From an uncultured bacterium (GTDB taxonomy: Bacteria > Verrucomicrobiota > Kiritimatiellia > PWTM01): DNA of 58,003 nt. The DNA is taken from NCBI GenBank assembly GCA_900661335.1, contig CAACVY010000006.1, positions 1 through 58,003 on the forward strand. Direction: 5' to 3'. Position 1 is the stretch's first letter. Every line of letters begins with the position of its first letter. The notes under the pieces were generated by a model. That model was not told where the DNA came from. It did no database searches and was given only the letters and a program-made list of their open reading frames with translations. Made by a program: the position numbers and the translations under genes. This document shows positions 8,500 through 18,527 of this stretch, piece by piece.

Positions 8500-11400
8500 T
8501 CCGCGCCCTGGGCCTCGAACGAGCCCTCTACGATTCGCACCGGTCCCAGCAAACCGGAAGGGACCAGGGGGTCTTGGGCCCTCCACCTGTACCACGTGAC
8601 GAATGTACGACGTCCCGTCGGACTGGGCTTCCCTTCCAGCAGCCACGAAGGCCACGACTGGATCAAGCCACCTGCTTTCAGCTCCACGTCCCGCGGCAAA
8701 TGTTCGTCGCCGATCAACCGATTGATCCACAAGTTGGCCACCTCGATTTCCAATTCGTTCGCCCCCGCACGTACCGCTCGCGTGACGTCCACACGGTACG
8801 GATGCGTCCAAACGATGCCGCAGTCATGGCCGTTAACCCTAACCCGTGCCATCACTTCCACACGTCCCAGATCGAGCCAGACGCGCGCGCGAGGGTTCTC
8901 GACCTGGTACTCGAAGCTGGCCCGATATTTGGCCACACCCGAGTAGTGGCGAATCCCCTCCTCCGGCCGTTGGCTCCAATCGTCGAGCCTGGAAAAAACC
9001 ACCACCCCGGTCGGCCCGCCCCACTTCGGATCGAACTCCACCGTCCAGGGACCATCCAAAGTGCTTCGGACGGCCAGAGTCGGGAAATTCCTGGATCGCA
9101 GGTCGGGTACGGTGGCTCCAAGGGGTTTACGGAAGACCACAAAGTAGGCTTGGTCCGGCTCGAACCGCAGCGGCACAAGGGTTCGCCCTTCGAGCTCCTG
9201 AAACTCCGGGAGCGGTCGCATTTCGCCGGTGAGCGGATCCCACAGTTCCGGCAAGCGCCCGGAGACACGAAACCAACACTTCGCCGACACAGCGTCTCTT
9301 TTACGATTCCCGACGAAGTAAACATCCACTCCATCGCCGCTTCGGTGGCTGTACCGCAAGTCCCCGTCGGTCTCGAAATCTGGCGGCACCCCCAACCGAG
9401 CCAAAATGGCCGCGGTGGTCTCGTAACTGGGGTAGATGTCCGGAAACGTTTGGGGGCGAGGATTCAAATTCCATGGTGGCATGTCCCATCGGCCCAACTC
9501 GCGCACCGGGCGGAAATCTCCAGTAGGTTTCACAGCGCTGAGCCACTGCCCGTCGCTGACAACCCGCTCCACAGTACGGTCGCTGTACTCGATCTCTAGC
9601 GCAACGATCAAGCCGGCCGGATTGGCCTGATCGCCTTCGTTAACGACCCTCACCGAGAGAGTGTTGGAACCGACCTGGAGGACGTCCGTCAGGTCCACCA
9701 CGTTGACGCGGCGAAAATCGGACCCATCTCCGGCCAGACGGTCATCAAGGTACAGCTGAAATGCGTTATCTGCGGCAATGAACGCCGTCGCGTGGACCAC
9801 TGCGCGGGTAATTTCGATTCCACGGCGGAAGTAACGAACCCCAGGAGGCGCGTCGAGCGAGGAGGTTCCTTCGTCATGCCAGATCCACTTCGCCGACTCG
9901 ATGGAGCGAGCCGTCTCATCGGCACACGCCCCGACCGAGGTCTCCAAAATCACGTTGGTGTAACTCCACGTTTGGGATGCCAAACGACGCACCTCCGCGT
10001 CGCAATCCGGATATCCTTCCAAACTCGGCGAACGCCGCGGCGGCGCACCGACAATGGTCGCGCCCTTTCGGGCGAGCTCGTGAATCTTTTTCATCAACGA
10101 GGGCGTCATGGTCTCCAACTGCGGAAGCACCAAGAGCCAGTAACTCATGCCGTCAGGGAACACGATCCTGCCATCTTTCACAATCGCGCGCTGGATCAAC
10201 ACAGAAGGTTCACATCCGTCGAAGTTGTAACCGCGGCGGTCCGGCAAACCCCGCAGCGTCGCCGACCTAGGTGGGCGGAAAACGTTCGGCGCGCCTTCGG
10301 CATCCAGGTAGAGGATGTCCGCCACGGGCAACCCGAAGCGAAGCATGGCCTGGCATCGAGCAAGGTATGTGTGGTACGCCGAAGCCATTCCCCACCACGT
10401 CTGGGTTCGCTCCCAGTGCACGCCAAATGGCCCAAACGTCATCCCAGGATAGCGGTCCAGCCACGGCTGGTGTTGATAGCGGTGGATGACCATTCTGTTG
10501 ATCCCGGCGCAAAGTGCCCAGTCGGTCTGTTGCTTCATCGCGCCAGGGTGCTGGCGCCAAGCGTCGCCCCGCGAGGTGAACGCCTCGGCTCCCACGACCG
10601 GCCGGCCCATCGTGTGCGCGATCGAAACCGCTTCGAACACGCTGAATTCTGTCTGGTACCCGTAGCCTCTGGACCAGAATTCGCCCATCGGAACGTCGGC
10701 CGCAGCGCCCAGCGCAAGATCGCCCGCAGGGTTCAAGTCGTATGGTTCGATGGAGAGTCCGAATCCGTGGGCACTGGCCAACTCTTTCAGTCGCCGAATA
10801 TGCTTCTCCACGATCAGCTCCTGCGCGGTCCGCCGCAAGTCCCACAGAAACCGCTCCGAAATCTCGACGCTCTCCACGACGTGTCCCGACATGACCGGCA
10901 GGAACGGCAGCAGGTCGTAGCCGCGCCGCCGCTGAAACTCATCGCGAAACCGCTCGGACCAGTTCTGAGCGCCCATCTCCCAGCTGTCGAAATGCACCAT
11001 GGTCCAACCACGATCCGCATGTCGCCGCGGGCCCACGAGCTTCACCAATTGCCCGATGAACGCTTCGAAGTGCTCCTCGATCGCCTTGGAGTCGAACTTG
11101 TCCGTCTCGAAGCCCAGCCCCGGCGTCGGTGCGGAGCGCGTAGTCTGCCCTGTCAATGTGCGAGCCCAACGCTGGATCGTCCAGCGCCCTGGCGGGACGT
11201 CCCACACCAAACGATCCCCGTCCAGCTTCAACTCCACGACGCGGTGCCGGGGGATGCACTCCTCGGCGGGAAGAACCTTCGGATCGGGAAGGAGCAAGGG
11301 TTTGACGCCAGCAACTGATGAGTACGGCGGTCGGACGTACAGCGCTTTTTCGTGCACGTCCGAAATGCGGTAGTTCCCTCGGGGACTCGGGAATGCCAAT

Positions 11401-11939
11401 ACCGTCACGTCGCGACAGAATTCTTTCCACGCTTTGCGCAATTCCGGCGTCAGTGTTCGCTCGCCGAAGTACGGCGGCCTCGGCTGGGGCCGCGGCAAGT
11501 CGCCTTCGAATCGAGTCGGCCCTTCGACCTGGATTTCGCTGGCCACCAAGTGTTGCATGGACTGTTCTGGCCGAACCCAAGGACGCCCAGTGCCACACCA
11601 ACCGGGCCCCGAGGGAAGGGCCAACTCCAATCCCAAGCGTTCCGCTTCGCGGATCGCATGGGCAATCAACCCGCACCAAGTCGGGCTCATGAATTCTACT
11701 GGTCCCCGGGGCACCCCAACATTGACTTCCATGAAGATCGCACCCCCGATACCGGCTCGGGCCATGGCTTCCAGATCCGCAGTGATCCCTTCCCGCGTGA
11801 GGTTGCCATCCATGATGAGCCAATAGACCCAAGGCCGTGCAGCCGGCGGAGGTGTCACAAAAGCACGGTCCAACTCCTCCGCATACCCTGCCATGGACAC
11901 CTCCATGGCGATCAGGACCACCCATCGTAGCCAACTCAT
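8496..11939 (-). CDS. Secreted GH106-type glycosidase (alpha-L-rhamnosidase-like)
   Basis: This 1147-residue exported protein shows the GH106 N-terminal signature (PPPAARPWVYWLIMDGN followed by LTREGITADLEAMARAGIGG). GH106 enzymes are inverting alpha-L-rhamnosidases acting on pectic rhamnogalacturonans. Candidate catalytic glutamates are Glu about 321 (HFDSWEMGAQNW) and Glu about 452 (VVGAEAFTS). Residues about 680-810 form an inserted beta-sandwich like the N-terminal domain of bacterial rhamnosidases (AKWIWHDEG, LDDRLAGDG). A GH2-like sugar-binding sandwich is at about 985-1120. The signal peptide is MSWLRWVVLIAMEVSMAGYA. ATG at 11939 has AGGAGG six bases upstream. Its ends overlap both neighbours by 4 nt, so all three are one transcript. 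Confidence 0.85.
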   Translation of the reverse strand: MSWLRWVVLIAMEVSMAGYAEELDRAFVTPPPAARPWVYWLIMDGNLTREGITADLEAMARAGIGGAIFMEVNVGVPRGPVEFMSPTWCGLIAHAIREAERLGLELALPSGPGWCGTGRPWVRPEQSMQHLVASEIQVEGPTRFEGDLPRPQPRPPYFGERTLTPELRKAWKEFCRDVTVLAFPSPRGNYRISDVHEKALYVRPPYSSVAGVKPLLLPDPKVLPAEECIPRHRVVELKLDGDRLVWDVPPGRWTIQRWARTLTGQTTRSAPTPGLGFETDKFDSKAIEEHFEAFIGQLVKLVGPRRHADRGWTMVHFDSWEMGAQNWSERFRDEFQRRRGYDLLPFLPVMSGHVVESVEISERFLWDLRRTAQELIVEKHIRRLKELASAHGFGLSIEPYDLNPAGDLALGAAADVPMGEFWSRGYGYQTEFSVFEAVSIAHTMGRPVVGAEAFTSRGDAWRQHPGAMKQQTDWALCAGINRMVIHRYQHQPWLDRYPGMTFGPFGVHWERTQTWWGMASAYHTYLARCQAMLRFGLPVADILYLDAEGAPNVFRPPRSATLRGLPDRRGYNFDGCEPSVLIQRAIVKDGRIVFPDGMSYWLLVLPQLETMTPSLMKKIHELARKGATIVGAPPRRSPSLEGYPDCDAEVRRLASQTWSYTNVILETSVGACADETARSIESAKWIWHDEGTSSLDAPPGVRYFRRGIEITRAVVHATAFIAADNAFQLYLDDRLAGDGSDFRRVNVVDLTDVLQVGSNTLSVRVVNEGDQANPAGLIVALEIEYSDRTVERVVSDGQWLSAVKPTGDFRPVRELGRWDMPPWNLNPRPQTFPDIYPSYETTAAILARLGVPPDFETDGDLRYSHRSGDGVDVYFVGNRKRDAVSAKCWFRVSGRLPELWDPLTGEMRPLPEFQELEGRTLVPLRFEPDQAYFVVFRKPLGATVPDLRSRNFPTLAVRSTLDGPWTVEFDPKWGGPTGVVVFSRLDDWSQRPEEGIRHYSGVAKYRASFEYQVENPRARVWLDLGRVEVMARVRVNGHDCGIVWTHPYRVDVTRAVRAGANELEIEVANLWINRLIGDEHLPRDVELKAGGLIQSWPSWLLEGKPSPTGRRTFVTWYRWRAQDPLVPSGLLGPVRIVEGSFEAQGAE

Positions 11940-14836
11940 GGAAGGCCTCCTGCGATGCACCTTGCAGGTGCAAGCTCTCCAAGTTCAACTTGGGTTCCAG
12001 CGGAGCTCAGGCTCCGGGCTGCGTTGCGCGAATGATTCTTTGCTCTGCGAATATCCGTTTGAAAAGCCCGACCAACTACGAACACGCTACGGAGTGCTGG
12101 CAAACTCAATCTCCACTTGGTGATCGGTTCGCCGAACCGTTCCGCGTGCTCGAATTCAAGCGGTTGGATTGTGCCGGTGTGGGGATCCCAAGCCTCGAGA
12201 CGAAGTCGGCCACGTAGCTCCACGTCAGCCTGTACCTGCAGGTCACTGGAGTTGGCGAAGAAGTAAATCTCGGCATCTTTCACGGCACGGTGCTGGTACG
12301 CGAACAGACGATTGCCTCCTTCGTAGGTCTCAGAAAAACAACGAATGCTTTCAGCGTTCGCCCACGCACGATTCACCCGCGGGATTTGTGTCGCGCAAAG
12401 GATTCGAACGTCCCACGCAATGTTCAACCGGTCGAGCGTTTCTCGAAGCGATGTCTCGTCAGGCGTGGGCACGAAGATGCCCTTCCCGCCCGGCCCGAAC
12501 ATTTCGCGAACCAAGTGCTGGACCTCCGCGTCACGTCCAAACTCCACGGATTGTTGCGGCAAGCAAGTGGTCGCAATTACGCAGCCGCCCGCGGCAAGAA
12601 AGTCGCGTGCTTTTCTGAGGTTGGTCACCCGCATCGTCCGACAGGCAGGCAGAACCAGGACCCGATAGCGCTCCCAATTATGCCTGTGGTCCAACACCAG
12701 TTCCCGTCCGTCGACCCGACACCGTGTATCCAACACTTCCGGGTGCAAGAAGGTAAAGTCATGACGCAGTTCGCCGGTCAGGATCCGCGATAGCTCGTAG
12801 TAATCGGTCCCCGGGATTGGATCCCGTCCATGCGTCTGAGGGAGCAAGCCCACATGATAACGCGCGGCCAAATCGTCGATCGGGTACAACACGGCGACGT
12901 CCGCCACATGACGGCCCGCCCGCAACAAGGTTTCGCAGCGGGCTGCCCACTGGTTAAAGCGCGGCAGTTCGGGGCCGATCGAGGGGTTACGCCATGAGAT
13001 TTCTGGGACGATCCGCACCTCCACAGGGTCCCACCAAGTCCCATGCAAGATGAGGTAGTTGATGCCGCGCGCATACACCTCCATCGCGGCACGATACAGC
13101 ATGTTCGAGTCGTTGGGCATGCGCTGGTGAAAGTTGCCGAAAATTTCGCACACCACCAAGGTTCGGTCGAAGTTGTAGGCGGCTGAAGCGGGAATCTTGA
13201 AGCCATCGATGCCATGATCGAAATAGTGGATATAATCCACCAACGGCGCGCCCTGGTATTTGTACCACAGGATGGCGTCGCCCGCAGTCTGCAAAGGGTT
13301 GGGACGATACGCCGCCGCCGGATGGCCCGAACACAGGATGGAGTAGCGCGCACACCATTCTTGAACCGCCCGCGGATATCCCGCGGCCAATAGCTCGTTG
13401 CGCAATCCCCATAGGTTGGCACGCGCGGCGGCGGTCTCTGGGCCGATGTCTTCCCAAAGCGCAGGGTACAGCGGCTCTGGCGAGCGACCGAACCGCTTGT
13501 GGAATTCCTCGTTAAACGTCGGCGTCCACACGAGGCAATCCGGTACGTGGTAGGTCGAAAGGTCGTCGTAAAACGTCATACGGACAGTGGAACCCCAATG
13601 GGCCGGAAACTTCTGCGCAAACCGATCGTAGGTGAGCTCCAGGAACTTTTTCATGGACTCTGGGTTCAAATAGTCCACAAACCGCTTCCGCGGCGCGGTC
13701 GCACACACGAACGCCTGAACCTCCCAACGACCGGCCGAAGCGGTCCAACGCACCGCGCTGGCCATGGCGGGTTGCAATGCGTGTTCCGCGATCCGTTGGC
13801 CGTCGATCCACGTCTCGACTGTCTCGCCATTGACGACCAATTTCACATCGTACACACGACCGGTCTCGAACGGATACGCGACGGTGTTCAGCGTTCGAAC
13901 CGGACCTCCTTGCCGGAAATGCGGCCGAACCGCCCTGGCCCGCGCATTGAACTGCCAGAAATACAAGTGGTCGGCGTCTCGAACCCCGAACGCAAGTGCC
14001 GCCGCCGTCCGAATGATCGCCACCCGGCTCTCGATGGTAAAGCGCGCTGGCAGCGCGAGTTGCTTCACCACCATCGGGAGGCATCCCATCGCGTGGAGTC
14101 CATCCGGCTCGATACGCGATGCACCGGCGGAGTCCCAATCACGGCTCAACGAACCATCAAACCGGTCTTCAAACAGCACGCGCCCGTGTTCGTCGAGCAC
14201 TCGAATGAACTCGAACCGTCCTTCTTCACCTTCGGCCTGCCAGATTCCCACGCTCCCACCCACGCAGGGGGACGTGGTGGACTCCAGTTTCGCTTCTGCG
14301 GTGACGACTCGCCGCTCGCCGGTGCCCAGGTGTTTTACGACGACGCTCATTAGCTTGCCCGTCGGCACTCGCAAGGCGACTTCCCGTGGTCCCTCGATCG
14401 TGTCCACCGCGCGCGCGAGATATTTCAACGTGTCATCGGGGTACCGTTCCCCCATCTGGTTGCCCGCCGTGCCAGAGGGGAAATCTGAGTCGTCGTAAAA
14501 CACCACCGTCATTCCCAGCTCCTTGGCCGTGTCCAAGATGCACCCGTACATATCGAAGTACTCTTCCGAAAGGTACGCCGGCTCGGTCGGGGGTTTGAAC
14601 CGAATGAGTGCGAGGGGCGCCACCCCGGCAAAGCCGTCTTGATACCGGAGTTTGAACATTTGCTCGCGAATTCGTTCCCTGCTCAGCCGGCCATTTAGCC
14701 ACCACATCGTCACTGTACCCGCATTCGCGGGCAATGACACGAACCGCTGACGCAGCTCCTCGATGTTTTCTGCGTGCACCGCCACGGTCGCCGCGACGAC
14801 GGCCAAGAGCATGATTCCCCAACGTCGCAAGTTCAT
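11936..14836 (-). CDS. Divergent GH106-like secreted protein with LamG-like insertion
   Basis: This 966-residue exported protein is a diverged GH106 relative: WWLNGRLSRERIREQM replaces the usual MDG-N-T-EGI-ADL signature, and CEIFGN (Glu about 564) corresponds to EAFTS. The first acidic motif DSWE reads FYDDLS (about 422-427), so the usual glutamate is missing. Residues about 215-380 (from VLFEDRFDGSLSRDW to WEVQAFVC) look like a concanavalin/LamG-type jelly roll inserted into the barrel. The C-terminal GH2-like sandwich of its neighbours is absent. The signal peptide is at residues 1-22. ATG at 14836 has GGAAGG five bases upstream. The stop overlaps the next gene by 4 nt. It could be an enzyme of altered specificity or a binding protein. 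Confidence 0.75.
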   Translation of the reverse strand: MNLRRWGIMLLAVVAATVAVHAENIEELRQRFVSLPANAGTVTMWWLNGRLSRERIREQMFKLRYQDGFAGVAPLALIRFKPPTEPAYLSEEYFDMYGCILDTAKELGMTVVFYDDSDFPSGTAGNQMGERYPDDTLKYLARAVDTIEGPREVALRVPTGKLMSVVVKHLGTGERRVVTAEAKLESTTSPCVGGSVGIWQAEGEEGRFEFIRVLDEHGRVLFEDRFDGSLSRDWDSAGASRIEPDGLHAMGCLPMVVKQLALPARFTIESRVAIIRTAAALAFGVRDADHLYFWQFNARARAVRPHFRQGGPVRTLNTVAYPFETGRVYDVKLVVNGETVETWIDGQRIAEHALQPAMASAVRWTASAGRWEVQAFVCATAPRKRFVDYLNPESMKKFLELTYDRFAQKFPAHWGSTVRMTFYDDLSTYHVPDCLVWTPTFNEEFHKRFGRSPEPLYPALWEDIGPETAAARANLWGLRNELLAAGYPRAVQEWCARYSILCSGHPAAAYRPNPLQTAGDAILWYKYQGAPLVDYIHYFDHGIDGFKIPASAAYNFDRTLVVCEIFGNFHQRMPNDSNMLYRAAMEVYARGINYLILHGTWWDPVEVRIVPEISWRNPSIGPELPRFNQWAARCETLLRAGRHVADVAVLYPIDDLAARYHVGLLPQTHGRDPIPGTDYYELSRILTGELRHDFTFLHPEVLDTRCRVDGRELVLDHRHNWERYRVLVLPACRTMRVTNLRKARDFLAAGGCVIATTCLPQQSVEFGRDAEVQHLVREMFGPGGKGIFVPTPDETSLRETLDRLNIAWDVRILCATQIPRVNRAWANAESIRCFSETYEGGNRLFAYQHRAVKDAEIYFFANSSDLQVQADVELRGRLRLEAWDPHTGTIQPLEFEHAERFGEPITKWRLSLPALRSVFVVGRAFQTDIRRAKNHSRNAARSLSSAGTQVELGELAPARCIAGGLP

Positions 14837-15136
14837 TGAAACCTTCCGACCTCCCAACCGTACGGCGCCACTTTGCCACCTTCTACCATCGGAGTGCCTC
14901 GGGTTAGTCGACACCTTCGGCGATGGAAGGGTCGTGCACGTGCTGGCACGACGCCCATCCCTGCCCGGAGGCTCTCCGACGACACCCCGCTTCCCCGGCT
15001 CCCCAAGGCGCTCCCTTTGTAGTATGCGACGAGCCACTGTACCAGTCCCACGGTGCTCGCTCTAGCCGCCAGAACGTTGGGATCCAACCCCCGCCGTGGA
15101 TCGGACACACCCCCTCGACGGTCCAGGCACAGCAGT

Positions 15137-18100
15137 CTACTCCGACCGCAAGGTGGAACCGCGTTCGACGGCCTGGGCGGCCTCAAGCCGCTCCGACGAT
15201 TCACCAGAACCCTCCATTCCGACGCGCAGAATCCGGACTGGGCCCAACAAGCCCGAGGGGACAAGCAGGTCATCTTTCTTGAACGGACTCAGCGTCGCGA
15301 ACGTCAGTCGGCCGCTCGGCCGGGCTGCCGCGTTGGTCAACCACGGTGGAAGCGTCCGAACCATCCCATCGGGAGAACGTTCGTAGTCCAAGGGGAGCTG
15401 CTCGTCCCCGATCATTCGGTTCTGCCACGTATTCACCACTGTAATCTCCAACTCGTTCGTACCGGAATGAACGACATGACTAATGCCCACTTGCCACGGG
15501 GCGCACCACACCACACCCAAGTCCTGACCGTTCAGCCGGACCGCTGCCACATGTCGTACCTCCCCCAGATCCAGGAGCCAGCCCCGCGCATCCCGAACTT
15601 CGGGCATCACGAACTTGACCCGGTACACTGCGGGACCAGAGTAAAACCGCACCCGGGGGTCCGAATGGCGACTCCAATCGCTCAAGCGCTCAAATTGAAC
15701 GGCCTCCTGCGGACCGCCAAGACGGGCATCGAACCTGACCTCCCAGGGCCCAGAAAGATCCAACGCCGGGCGGTACTGAGGAAAATTCCGACCTAAGTGC
15801 GGTACTTCTGGACGCTCGGTACTAAATACAACGAACCAACTCTGTCGCGGTGCGAACTGCAGAGGAATCACCGTTCGCTCATCTTGAACCTCGAACTCGG
15901 ACAGTCTGCGGATTTCCCCCGTCAGTGGATCCCACAGTTCCGGCTGTAGACCGACCACCCGAAAGCCACATTGCACCGAAACCGCCTCGTTGGACAAGTT
16001 CGCGACGAAATACACCTGACGTCCATCGTCCAACGCCCGGTGAATGAATCGAAACGGCGCACTCGGTTCTGCGGTGAAGTCGGGCGCCACCCCCAACTGG
16101 CGCAGTACCACCGCCAGCGGCTCCGCCCGAATGCGTTTCCCACCCAATGCGTTGCGCACGGCTTCGTCCGACATCTGCAGTCCAGGTGCACGCCCAGGAG
16201 TCGGCCCGACCACGACCGTCCCGCCCTCCACCAAGCTCCAGATCTTCTGCGCAATTGCCGGTGAGATCACGTCGTGGTCCGGCAACACCAATACCCGATA
16301 CGTCCCTCCTCCCTCGACCTTTAGCCGTCCCCCCTCGACCTGAAGCCGCTGCAGTACATGACGATCGCAAACATCATAGTCGTACCCGAATGGTACGTCC
16401 CATGGCCGTTGCGGCCAAAGACTTTTCGCTGGAGGACTGTCGCCTGCAAAGTACAGCACGTCGGCCACGAACGTGCCTTGACGAAGAAGATGACTGCAGC
16501 GGCTCAAATATCGCGTCCACCCATGCGCCAGCGACCACCACGTATTGCCGCGGTGGAATTGCTGGCCGCAGTACTCCACCGTCATCCCAGGTACCACGCC
16601 CATCCAGGGTTGGTGCGCGGAGACGTGCAAGATGAACCAGTTGACCCCGCCACAAAGAATGGCATCCCCCAACGGTTTGAGATCCCATGGTACCAACGGC
16701 CAATCTCCATCGCCGGGAATCTTGTTGGACGTGAACGCTTCGCATCCCACGCGTCGTTTCCCGTACACGTGCGCAGGGCTCGCAGCTAGTTTCATCCAAA
16801 ACGGATGTGGGATCACCGGCCCGACCCATGCTTCGCACACCGGCACGTCAGCGATTCCACCGACCACGTCCGTGTCAAATTGCTCCTCGTGGTAGGGCTC
16901 GCACGTAAACTCCCACCCAACACGGTGACATAGATCGCGCAACCGCCGAAAATAGCATTCCGCAATCAAATCGCAGATGACTCGCCTCAAGTCCCAGAGA
17001 AACCGTTCCGACGCCTCCAAACTGTCCACGACCCGCCCGGTCATGGTAGGCAGCCAGGGCCGAATGTCGTAGCCAGCCTTCGTCCGAAATTGCTCGGGAA
17101 ATCTTTCGGACCAGTTCTGAGCGCCGAGTTCCCAACTGTCATGATGAACTCCTCGAATCAAAGTCCGAATGCTGGCGTCTTCATAGAACGGTGCGAACGC
17201 ATGCCGCCAGTGAACCTCCAACGCCTCTGGATCGAATTTGTCACATTCCAGACCCGCACCTCCATGTGCCGGCGTGGTCCCCGTGCACCGCCCCGTCGGA
17301 GTGTAACCGAATCGAAGGATCGTCCACTCTCCCGGCGGCGCATCCCACTCCAATGAGCCATCCGGCTGCAAAAGCTGCGTCAAATCCACGATCGTGTCTT
17401 TCCGCACAACGCAGTCCTCTGCGACCTGTACCGACGCGGGCGGCAAGCGCGGCTCGTCCAAGCCAACTTCGTCAAACATGGCCTTGGCGCTCCATTGCTC
17501 GATGCGGTACCCTCGCAACAGCCTGGCTTCAATCACTCGGGCCGTCATAGGACCACCAGACTCGAACGTCGTTCTCCAAAACCTGGCAGGCGCAGCTTCA
17601 AACGGAAAGGCCAGCACAGCTCTTTTCGGAACTGCAAACACCCGCACCTTCTCCCAAGATGCCCCATCGTCGGACCTCCACAATGTTGCCCGCGGCGGAG
17701 CAAACTGACCCATGTGGAACTTCACATAAAGCGACCGTGCCGGATAAGGTGAGCCGCTTTCGAACTGAATCCATCCCGGCTGATCCGGTGCCACGCTCAC
17801 CTGAGCGAACGTAAGATCATCGTCGTCGGTGACTGCCACCTCGCAGAAGCGACCGTCCCCGGACGTCACCCGGAGCGGTCCGTCCGGCCCCATCTCCACC
17901 GCGGGCGTGGGAAAGGCCAGAACCGCTACGTCTCGATACCAATCCAGCGGCTTCGGCGGCTCGAAAAATTCAGGACGGTAACTTTTAAGCACTGGCGGAC
18001 GCGCCAGCGATAATCGGACCCGACAGCCACCCTGAACCCGTGTCTCGCTCCACGTCAGCTTCTTCATCGCCAGATCCGGCGTGATCCACGGCCCCCCGCA

Positions 18101-18472
18101 GCCTGACCATCCGCCTCCTGGCGAAGTGGCCAAATAGATCGCGATCTTGTTTCGTCCGCCTTCGCGGATGGCATGCTTCATCAATTCATACCACTCGGGT
18201 GTGTACATCCGCACAGGCCCCCGAGGAAAAGCACGCCCCACGTTCATGATGATGGCGCCCCCAAGACCCGCCTGCCGCATACCCTCCAAGTCCGCTGAGA
18301 TCCCCGCCTTAGTGATGTGGCCATTCATCCAGTACCAGTAGCAGGCCGGCCTGGCGTCGGCGGGAGGACTCCGAAATTCCTCTTCCAGGCTCGCCGCGGA
18401 CGCGGCCACCGACGCGACGCAAACAGCAACCATCAGTGTGGTGGCCAGATGAACCCTCGCGATCACTCTCAT
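15137..18472 (-). CDS. Secreted GH106-type glycosidase with discoidin-like insertion
   Basis: This 1111-residue exported GH106-type enzyme carries the family start (PPADARPACYWYWMNGHIT and ISADLEGMRQAGLGG). Glutamates are present in HHDSWELGAQNW (Glu about 448) and VGCEAFTS (Glu about 578). Residues about 195-325 (FCEVAVTDDDDLTFAQVSV through RFWRTTFESGGP) resemble an F5/8 type C discoidin-like sandwich, inserted between the first barrel part and the catalytic motifs. The C-terminus is a GH2-like sugar-binding domain (GPWEVRFDARLGGP and HYSG-like FYSGPAVYRV). The signal peptide is MRVIARVHLATTLMVAVCVASVAASA. It is the first gene of the block, with a promoter candidate upstream. The substrate is probably a rhamnose-containing polysaccharide, by family only. 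Confidence 0.85.
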   Translation of the reverse strand: MRVIARVHLATTLMVAVCVASVAASAASLEEEFRSPPADARPACYWYWMNGHITKAGISADLEGMRQAGLGGAIIMNVGRAFPRGPVRMYTPEWYELMKHAIREGGRNKIAIYLATSPGGGWSGCGGPWITPDLAMKKLTWSETRVQGGCRVRLSLARPPVLKSYRPEFFEPPKPLDWYRDVAVLAFPTPAVEMGPDGPLRVTSGDGRFCEVAVTDDDDLTFAQVSVAPDQPGWIQFESGSPYPARSLYVKFHMGQFAPPRATLWRSDDGASWEKVRVFAVPKRAVLAFPFEAAPARFWRTTFESGGPMTARVIEARLLRGYRIEQWSAKAMFDEVGLDEPRLPPASVQVAEDCVVRKDTIVDLTQLLQPDGSLEWDAPPGEWTILRFGYTPTGRCTGTTPAHGGAGLECDKFDPEALEVHWRHAFAPFYEDASIRTLIRGVHHDSWELGAQNWSERFPEQFRTKAGYDIRPWLPTMTGRVVDSLEASERFLWDLRRVICDLIAECYFRRLRDLCHRVGWEFTCEPYHEEQFDTDVVGGIADVPVCEAWVGPVIPHPFWMKLAASPAHVYGKRRVGCEAFTSNKIPGDGDWPLVPWDLKPLGDAILCGGVNWFILHVSAHQPWMGVVPGMTVEYCGQQFHRGNTWWSLAHGWTRYLSRCSHLLRQGTFVADVLYFAGDSPPAKSLWPQRPWDVPFGYDYDVCDRHVLQRLQVEGGRLKVEGGGTYRVLVLPDHDVISPAIAQKIWSLVEGGTVVVGPTPGRAPGLQMSDEAVRNALGGKRIRAEPLAVVLRQLGVAPDFTAEPSAPFRFIHRALDDGRQVYFVANLSNEAVSVQCGFRVVGLQPELWDPLTGEIRRLSEFEVQDERTVIPLQFAPRQSWFVVFSTERPEVPHLGRNFPQYRPALDLSGPWEVRFDARLGGPQEAVQFERLSDWSRHSDPRVRFYSGPAVYRVKFVMPEVRDARGWLLDLGEVRHVAAVRLNGQDLGVVWCAPWQVGISHVVHSGTNELEITVVNTWQNRMIGDEQLPLDYERSPDGMVRTLPPWLTNAAARPSGRLTFATLSPFKKDDLLVPSGLLGPVRILRVGMEGSGESSERLEAAQAVERGSTLRSE

Positions 18473-18498
18473 ACGCCAATTCGCCCGAGCCTCTTTCT

Positions 18499-18527
18499 TA
18501 CCTACTCCTAAACGCCCCCAGCGTCAA
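18499..18527 (-). promoter_or_regulatory. Promoter candidate for the glycosidase block
   Basis: On the minus strand TTGACG is followed after 17 bases by TAGGTA, 27 bases upstream of the ATG at 18472. The -35 element is near consensus and the -10 element is poor, so confidence is limited. Confidence 0.35.

Noticed and set aside
9792-11318. 508-aa frame on the plus strand inside the GH106 gene
   Set aside because: It is antisense to a clear GH106 coding region, has no ribosome-binding site or recognisable domain, and is a typical long shadow frame in GC-rich DNA.
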